A stretch of 64,000 bases of DNA. Origin: Galbibacter orientalis DSM 19592. GTDB lineage: Bacteria; Bacteroidota; Bacteroidia; Flavobacteriales; Flavobacteriaceae. The notes below the pieces were generated by a model, which saw nothing but the letters and a program-made list of their open reading frames with translations, ran no database searches and was not told the origin of the DNA. Below, piece after piece: positions 58,686 to 64,000 of the stretch. Where the stretch lies: NCBI RefSeq assembly GCF_000260115.1, contig NZ_JH651379.1, positions 62,001 to 126,000 on the forward strand. The letters are read 5' to 3'. A program made the position numbers and the translations under genes. Position 1 is the stretch's first letter; each line of letters opens with the position of its first letter.

Positions 58686-59554
58686 AGCATTTTTAAATTG
58701 ATAACTTCTTGTTTTGTAAGATGTCTCCAAGTTCCTCTAGGCAAGTCTTTCTTTGTAAGTCCGCCATAAGCAACTCTATCTATTTTCAATATTTCATAGT
58801 CTAAATGCTTGAAAATACGAGTAACTATCTTATTTCTATTACTGAAGATTTTAATTCCTACCTCATTTTTATTTCCTCCTTCAATAAAAGTAATCTCTTC
58901 TACTTTTACCTCTTTTTCATCAATAACCAACCCTTCTCTCACTTTATGAAGGTCTTCATGACGGAAACTTTTATCTAGGGTGACATGATAAATTTTTCTA
59001 AATCCTTGTCCTTGTGTAAGACGTTTAGAAAGCTCTATATCATTAGTAAACAATATTAATCCTGTGGAGTTTCTCTCCAACATTCCTACAGTTGCAATTC
59101 TACTTTTTGTGGAGTTTCTTACCAAATCCATTACAGTACGTTTTCCTTTTTCTTCGGAATTTCCAGTAATAAATCCTTTTGGCTTATTCAATAAAACATA
59201 CGCTTTCTTCTCTGGAGTAATGTTCTGTCCATCAAATTTTACTTCATCAGACAACTTTACCTTATAACCCATTTCGGTTATAACTTCTCCATTTACAGTT
59301 ACATTACCAGATGCAATATAAATATCTGCATCTCTACGAGAGCAAACACCGCTATTAGCTATGTATTTATTCAATCGAATTTCATCTGGAGATAACTGAC
59401 TTTTCTTCTGTGTAGGAGTATTTTTTACTGGAGCATTTCCTCTAGCAAAACTCTTACTCTTCATATTCCCACCTTGTCTTCCTGAGAACTTTTTACTACC
59501 ACCACCTTGCCTACTAGAACTCTTTCCTTTTCTGGATTTATCCTCTCTACTCAT
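58682..59554 (-). CDS. RluB/RsuA-family pseudouridine synthase with altered catalytic motif
   Basis: This 290-residue protein has a low-complexity basic N-terminus (about 1-50, rich in Ser, Arg, Gly, Lys), an S4 domain (about 58-105, IRLNKYIANSGVCSRRDADI) and the RsuA-type catalytic domain. The family catalytic motif G-R-L-D-x-x-[TS]-x-G reads GMLERNSTGLILFTND here, so the catalytic Asp is Glu160 and the preceding Arg is Met. The bases are unambiguous in the sequence. It may modify 23S rRNA poorly or not at all, or function as an RNA-binding protein. Confidence 0.9.
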   Translation of the reverse strand: MSREDKSRKGKSSSRQGGGSKKFSGRQGGNMKSKSFARGNAPVKNTPTQKKSQLSPDEIRLNKYIANSGVCSRRDADIYIASGNVTVNGEVITEMGYKVKLSDEVKFDGQNITPEKKAYVLLNKPKGFITGNSEEKGKRTVMDLVRNSTKSRIATVGMLERNSTGLILFTNDIELSKRLTQGQGFRKIYHVTLDKSFRHEDLHKVREGLVIDEKEVKVEEITFIEGGNKNEVGIKIFSNRNKIVTRIFKHLDYEILKIDRVAYGGLTKKDLPRGTWRHLTKQEVINLKML

Positions 59555-59631
59555 AAACTTATTTTTTGCAAAGATATGGTAATCAAAATCAAATAATAAA
59601 AGATTGTCAAAAGATAATTATTATTGGAAAC

Positions 59632-60125
59632 ATTGTTGTGCTATAAAAGTTAACGGAATTTATTGGACTCCACTTATATCAAGGTTTAAATGGAATTTTC
59701 AAAATAGACCTATTGCTATTAATAAAAATGAATAAAAAGAGGATTTTAGTTATGTTTTTTCTTTAAACTACTTATTTTAGGGTAGTTAGAATTTAGTCTG
59801 GCTCTAGTCTAGAATTGTGTTGATTATTTGTTAGCTCTAATTCCAATCCAAATACCAATGACTTCATGCTTTTCATTTCTTTTGCTCGCCCAAAAGAAAC
59901 GAAACAAAGAAAAAGGCGCCTTAACCAATGAATTTGTTCGACAACGAGGTCGAAAAAACGTAACCTAAACTCTGTGTTGCTGTACTCCTGATCTCAGAGC
60001 TTTCGATCACTATTCTACGGATAAGGATTTTAGCTGCGCTAGCCATCAACGCTGTTTTTAACTAGAGCATTTAGTCTTTGCTCTTTTTTATAGCGAAACA
60101 GACTTGAGTTTTTACTCGGACATTA
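59632..60125. repeat. Dispersed intergenic repeat (copy 2) with an inserted 250-bp stretch
   Basis: The 743-bp gap 59555-60298 has no gene that I can find. 59632-59800 (starting ATTGTTGTGCTATAAAAGTT) matches copy 1 at 51691-51860. The shared second part (TTTAGTCTTTGCTC...TATAGCGAAACAG) appears only at 60068-60110. The intervening 250 bp includes TTTGCTCGCCCAAAAGAAACGAAACAAAG, a kind of sequence common between Bacteroidota genes. Confidence 0.68.
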
Positions 60126-60298
60126 GAATTGGAAACTAAACCACTCTGTACCCATAGGTATAGAGGTTAATAACAGGCTGGAACTCTATTTCCCACAAAT
60201 ACACAAATGCTTCTTTTATTCCCAATAAACGTCCTCCGAAAAAAGAGAATAATATAGCTGTGGATATGTAACTGAAATTTACAGAGCCTCATAAAAAA

Positions 60299-61204
60299 TT
60301 ACATAATTCTATTTAATACCAAGTCAATATCTATTAATAAAATACTTAGCACCCCAGAAACAATGATAAACTTTAAAATATTGTGCAGTACCAAATAGTG
60401 AATTTTTGTTGTGGAGCGCCACAGAAAAAATATAAATACAACCATAAGCAACATACAGGCATAAAAGAAAATATACATATATCCAACTGCAAAAGTTGTA
60501 ACTAAAAGATAAGCCGGAATTAAAGTTAATAAACTCAAACAACTTATCAATATTTTTGACATCCGCTCTCCATAAACAACTGGTATTGTTTGATAATTAT
60601 GTGCAATATCTCCTTTTATATTTTCTAAATCTTTTACCATTTCTCTTATCAGAATAATAAGAAATAAGAAAATTGCGTGTACGAAAATTACATGTTGGAA
60701 GTTTTTATAATAGACAAAAACTGCAAAAAATGGAGTAATTGCTAGCGTTGCAGAAACGAAATTCCCAATAAAAGGAATTTTCTTCAGTTTATGTGAATAT
60801 AACCATATCCCAAAAATGTAAAGTGAGAAAAAAACTACTGCTCGGAACGACACATAGCTAGCAAAAATAACCGATATAAAATTCAGTATAAAATAAGTTG
60901 ATAATTTGAATCGCTGACTTACCAATCTATCTAACATTGTTTTTGTAGGACGATTAATTAAATCTTTCTCAACATCATAAAAACTATTAATTATATATCC
61001 TGAGGCAATTGCAATAGCTGAAGCAACTACAATAGCGAATAAATTGGGATCGAATAAAATTTTCCGAACAGGAATATTAGGCGCCAAAATATAAATAGAA
61101 GTAAGGTATTGTGCAATAACAATAACCAACACATTATAGCCACGCACTACCGAAAAGAGGCTCAATAACTTTAAAAATAATAGCTTTTGCCCCCGATTAA
61201 ACAT
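60299..61204 (-). CDS. UbiA-family prenyltransferase (geranylgeranylglyceryl-phosphate geranylgeranyltransferase-like)
   Basis: This 301-residue protein has eight to nine membrane helices and two Asp-rich motifs: INSFYDVEKDLINRPTK and REMVKDLENIKGDIAHN. These bind prenyl diphosphate through magnesium. Flavobacterial members are annotated as DGGGP synthase, the archaeal-type ether-lipid enzyme, next to mevalonate genes as here. The actual substrate in bacteria is uncertain. Confidence 0.88.
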   Translation of the reverse strand: MFNRGQKLLFLKLLSLFSVVRGYNVLVIVIAQYLTSIYILAPNIPVRKILFDPNLFAIVVASAIAIASGYIINSFYDVEKDLINRPTKTMLDRLVSQRFKLSTYFILNFISVIFASYVSFRAVVFFSLYIFGIWLYSHKLKKIPFIGNFVSATLAITPFFAVFVYYKNFQHVIFVHAIFLFLIILIREMVKDLENIKGDIAHNYQTIPVVYGERMSKILISCLSLLTLIPAYLLVTTFAVGYMYIFFYACMLLMVVFIFFLWRSTTKIHYLVLHNILKFIIVSGVLSILLIDIDLVLNRIM

Positions 61205-61217
61205 AAGGAATGAGTTT

Positions 61218-62156
61218 TTAGAAGTTATAAACTACCTCCAATTTATGTCCTGCTAAAGCTTTCCTTGCTTTTTCAATATCTTGAGTGAATCCTAAAATGT
61301 ACCCACCACCACCAGAACCGCAAAGTTTAAGATAATAATCGTTGGTATCTATTCCTTGCTTCCAAAGCTTATGAAATTGAGCAGGAATCATTGGTTTAAA
61401 ATTATTCAAAACAGTATTAGAAAGGTTTTTAAGATTTCCAAAAAGCGATTTTACATCTCCCTTTAAGAAGTCGTCCACACAAGCATCTGTTTGCTTGATA
61501 AACTGGTCTTTCAACATATTTCTAAAACCTTCCTGCTTCATGTTCTCCATAAATATTTGCACCATAGGAGCAGTTTCCCCAGTAGTTCCACTATCCAATA
61601 AAAACACAGCTCCTTTTCCATCAATTGTTTGGGAAGGAATGCCAGTTGGTTCTATATTATCTTTAGAATTAATTAAAATTGGCAGACTCAAATAGCTGTT
61701 TAAGGGATCTAAACCAGAAGATTTTCCATGGAAGAAAGACTCCATCTCACCAAAAATCTTTTTAAGTTTTAATAATTTATCTCTAGTTAAATTCTCTAAT
61801 ACAGTAATCTTATTTGTAGCATATTTATCGTAAATAGCAGCTACCAATGCTCCACTACTTCCTACCCCATAACCCTGTGGAATGCTACTATCAAAATACA
61901 TTCCGCCAGCAACATCTTTATTTAATTTCTCTAAATCAAAAGTTACCAATTCAGGTTGTGAAGCCTCAAGCTCTGCTAAATAAATCGAAAATCGTTGAAG
62001 ACTTTCATTAGATTTTTTTGCTTCCGCAGATAAATCATCACTTACTTTTAGTGCTCCATTATAGAAATTGTATGGTATAGACAACCCTTTGGAGTCTTTA
62101 ATGATTCCATATTCTCCAAAGAGGAGTATTTTCGAGTAAAATAAAGGTCCTTTCAT
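61218..62156 (-). CDS. GHMP kinase, probable mevalonate kinase
   Basis: This 312-residue kinase has the GHMP ATP-binding motif IPQGYGVGSSGALVAAI, the N-terminal KILLFGEYGIIKDSKGLSIP (lysine and glutamate of mevalonate kinases), and the C-terminal LKLCGSGGGGYILGFT. It would phosphorylate mevalonate. It lies between the UbiA gene (13 bp) and the diphosphomevalonate decarboxylase gene, all in one direction. Confidence 0.88.
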   Translation of the reverse strand: MKGPLFYSKILLFGEYGIIKDSKGLSIPYNFYNGALKVSDDLSAEAKKSNESLQRFSIYLAELEASQPELVTFDLEKLNKDVAGGMYFDSSIPQGYGVGSSGALVAAIYDKYATNKITVLENLTRDKLLKLKKIFGEMESFFHGKSSGLDPLNSYLSLPILINSKDNIEPTGIPSQTIDGKGAVFLLDSGTTGETAPMVQIFMENMKQEGFRNMLKDQFIKQTDACVDDFLKGDVKSLFGNLKNLSNTVLNNFKPMIPAQFHKLWKQGIDTNDYYLKLCGSGGGGYILGFTQDIEKARKALAGHKLEVVYNF

Positions 62157-62217
62157 GTGTTTATTTTTTACCGTTTTTTAACGGTCACATGGAACATCCA
62201 AATAATCCTTTTACTAT

Positions 62218-62235
62218 ATGTCTAAAATTAGACAT
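62218..62235. promoter_or_regulatory. Inverted repeat in the mevalonate gene gap, possible operator
   Basis: ATGTCTAA and TTAGACAT are perfect 8-bp inverted arms with two bases between them, in the 217-bp gap upstream of the mevalonate kinase gene. No T-run follows, so it is not a terminator. A second short hairpin (ACCGTT-TTTT-AACGGT) lies at about 62169-62184. Function unknown. Confidence 0.35.
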
Positions 62236-62373
62236 GGATGTTTCATATTCTAATACTAATGGATACTAATTAATAATTTCAATATTTTCTCCGCCAAGTA
62301 TTTATAAATATAAACAATTTCAGCGGTAAAGGCAAAGTTCATTTATTATATAATGTGCTGCTTCAATAAATTA

Positions 62374-63465
62374 TCAACTATCAATCGAGTAAGCTCCAAA
62401 ACCAATTTGGTCGCAAATATACTGCTCGTTTTTACAATATGCAACGAGTTCATTTTTAATAAACTTCAAAACCTCCTCTTTTTCACTTTCTGGATATAAC
62501 ACATGTACATTTGCTCCTGCATCCAGCGTAAAACACACATTGGATCCAGTTGCTTTTCGAAACTCCCATATTTTATCAATAATTGCCAAGGTGTTTGGTT
62601 TCATCAAAATAAAATAAGGAATAGAGGTCATCATCATAGCATGGAGGGTTAAAGCCTCACTCTCCACTACTTCTATAAACCCTTTTATATTGCCCGTTTT
62701 AAATATTTCTATAAGCTTTGAAATATTTTTATGTGCTTGCTCAAAACGACGCTCTGCAAACGGATGACCCTCCATCAAGCTATGTCCTACGGTACTACTA
62801 ACCTTTTTTTCTCCTACATCTACTAATAAAATAGTGTCTTGATAATTATTGAAAACATTGGCTACGTCTCCATCATACTTTACTCCAAATAAATCGGTGC
62901 TATTTGTTATTTGTTGATGCGCACCCCAGCCAACTAAAGGCCCTTCTATACTTCTACAAGCACTTCCTGAACCTAAGCGTGCCAAAAAAGACGCCTTTTC
63001 AGTAAAAAATGTAGTTGTAGTTTCAGGAACCAATTGCTTCTCCATACTCATTAAACACAAGGCTATTGCACTCATTCCACTTGCAGAAGATGCAATCCCA
63101 CTACTATGAGGAAAAGAATTATGTGTTTCTATTTTAAAATGATAATCGGTTAAAAAAGGTAGATATTTCTCTATTCGCTTAAAGAAAGTTTCTATTTTAG
63201 GCGCAAAATCCAATTTTAATTCTCCATCTAAATACACCTCAAAACTAAAAGTATCTGTACTATTATTAGCTCTTTTTGTGTAGGACAACGTTGTCTTTGT
63301 ATGGCAATTATTAAGCGTAAAACTGATAGAAGGATTTGCAGGAATTTGATGTTCCAACTTCCCCCAGTATTTTACTAAAGCTATATTACTAGGCGATTGC
63401 CAAGTAAAGCTCCCAGTTTCTAATTTGCTTTTATATGGAGATGGAATAAAACTAGCTACCGTCAT
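62374..63465 (-). CDS. mvaD: Diphosphomevalonate decarboxylase
   Basis: This 363-residue enzyme converts mevalonate diphosphate to isopentenyl diphosphate. Family motifs are WQSPSNIALVKYWGKLEHQIPANPSISF at the N-terminus, FPHSSGIASSASGMSAIALCL as ATP loop, and GSACRSIEGPLVGWG. FTLDAGANVHVLYP lies near the C-terminus with the conserved Asp of the active-site region. It supports use of the mevalonate route, as in other Flavobacteriia. Confidence 0.95.
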   Translation of the reverse strand: MTVASFIPSPYKSKLETGSFTWQSPSNIALVKYWGKLEHQIPANPSISFTLNNCHTKTTLSYTKRANNSTDTFSFEVYLDGELKLDFAPKIETFFKRIEKYLPFLTDYHFKIETHNSFPHSSGIASSASGMSAIALCLMSMEKQLVPETTTTFFTEKASFLARLGSGSACRSIEGPLVGWGAHQQITNSTDLFGVKYDGDVANVFNNYQDTILLVDVGEKKVSSTVGHSLMEGHPFAERRFEQAHKNISKLIEIFKTGNIKGFIEVVESEALTLHAMMMTSIPYFILMKPNTLAIIDKIWEFRKATGSNVCFTLDAGANVHVLYPESEKEEVLKFIKNELVAYCKNEQYICDQIGFGAYSIDS

Positions 63466-63574
63466 TTAAAAAAAAGTTTAGGCAAATATAACTCAAAGAA
63501 ATATCCACCCCTAATTTTTATCGTTCCTATAAAACTAAAGACCATAAAATAGGCTATCAATTGCAAGTCAACTC

Positions 63575-63745
63575 CCTCAAGACAAAACGTGAGGCAATAA
63601 GAGAAAAATCAAAAAAAAAAAACAAGCGTTAAAAACTGAAACCTCCCTTAATAAGTAAACTACCTCGGAATAAGCTCACGAGGCATTAGAAGAAAAAACT
63701 AAAAAAACATTTCGAAGCAAGCTTCGGAGCATTCAAATCTCGATT
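63575..63745. repeat. Hairpin-module repeat, copy D
   Basis: The 505-bp gap 63466-63971 has no gene, but it carries hairpin modules like copy A. These are CCTCA..TGAGG-CAATAA, CCTCGGAATAAGCTCACGAGG-CATTAGA, CGAAGC-AA-GCTTCG-GAGCATTCAAA and CTCGA-TTA-TCGAG. Arms differ from unit to unit, yet the tail after each hairpin is alike. Confidence 0.7.
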
Positions 63746-63971
63746 ATCGAGTAAATTACTTTGCACTAAAAATCAATTTGACACGAAATCAAAAATAAAT
63801 CTTTTATTCCATGCCTAACGGAACTCTTCTATGTTGTGAGAAAGATATATCTGTAAATTATGACAAAAAATTGCGTGAAATAATATAAAAAATAAGTTCA
63901 TAACAATACTTATAAAACAAATATGAAATTTGAAAAATAAATTGTTATTTTAGTGCATATTTACGAGTGCT

Positions 63972-64000
63972 ATGTCAAAAAAACTTACCAGAATATTAAT
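63972..64000 (+). CDS. Start of an unknown gene (partial, cut by window end)
   Basis: An ATG at 63972 opens the frame MSKKLTRIL and runs off the right edge. An AT-rich leader with a TATTTTAG sequence about 20 bp before the ATG could be a -7-like element. Nine codons are not enough to name it. Confidence 0.4.

Noticed and set aside
62169-62184. ACCGTT-TTTT-AACGGT hairpin as terminator of mvaD
   Set aside because: It lies about 190 bp past the mvaD stop and on the minus strand is followed by A-rich, not T-rich, sequence.

Overview
The window is chromosomal DNA of a member of the Bacteroidota, most likely a marine Flavobacteriaceae. Supporting signs are the low GC content, Bacteroidota-type promoters (a TAnnTTTG-like -7 element with no sigma70 -10/-35 pair), DUF2490 and other outer-membrane barrels, a mevalonate pathway, a UbiA-type geranylgeranylglyceryl-phosphate prenyltransferase and a cbb3 oxidase. 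I cannot name the species.

Region 1 (1-24.1 kb) is a dense, nearly gapless sulfur and low-oxygen respiration block. It holds cytochrome bd (cydAB), a DoxX / periplasmic DsrE / SoxB-like / thioredoxin operon, two metallo-beta-lactamase plus double-rhodanese proteins, sulfide:quinone oxidoreductase, DUF2892, DUF2490, a cbb3 oxidase operon with unusual subunits, a rhodanese, a peroxiredoxin, Dps, several SAM methyltransferases, a fatty acid hydroxylase-like protein, a TauE/SafE exporter and a Crp/Fnr-family regulator. Ten transcription units here carry a GTAAC-N4-GTTAC palindrome (two copies with one mismatch), and in every one of the ten a TAnnTTT(G/A) -7 element begins exactly 22 bp downstream. 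The regulator's own operon has one, so this reads as an autoregulated single-regulator regulon. An IS4-family element with a 10-bp target duplication has split the soxB-trx junction; its transposase has one in-frame amber codon.

Region 2 (24.3-27.6 kb) looks like an integration boundary. It contains a structurally odd tRNA-Leu(UAG), a class II Fic gene killed by two in-frame TAA codons, a tyrosine recombinase, and directly beside it the isolated 3' half of an initiator tRNA-fMet followed by a terminator. The simplest reading is that region 1 belongs to an element of at least 27 kb inserted in the fMet gene, with its far end outside the window.

Region 3 (27.7-48.7 kb) is AT-richer. It holds outer-membrane and membrane proteins of unknown role, CbpA/CbpM, a nine-gene molybdenum cofactor operon (moaD-moaA-moaC-mobA-moeB-tauE-moeA-xdhC-mocA, no moaE seen), a sugar MFS transporter, a HAD phosphatase, a complete arsenosugar-type cluster (AhpD-like protein, ArsS, glycosyltransferase, PNP, ArsM), a paralogue of the region 1 hydroxylase, and a ClpP paralogue.

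Region 4 (48.8-64 kb) has a lipoprotein sulfatase, a lipoprotein GH113-like hydrolase, a redox/glycosyltransferase gene run (FAD oxidoreductase, NapH-like Fe-S membrane protein, two GT2 enzymes, a polytopic mannosyltransferase-like protein), an RluB-type pseudouridine synthase with an altered catalytic motif, and isoprenoid genes (UbiA prenyltransferase, mevalonate kinase, diphosphomevalonate decarboxylase). The longer intergenic gaps here hold two families of dispersed repeats, one built from consecutive short hairpins that each end in an ATTAAA-like tail.
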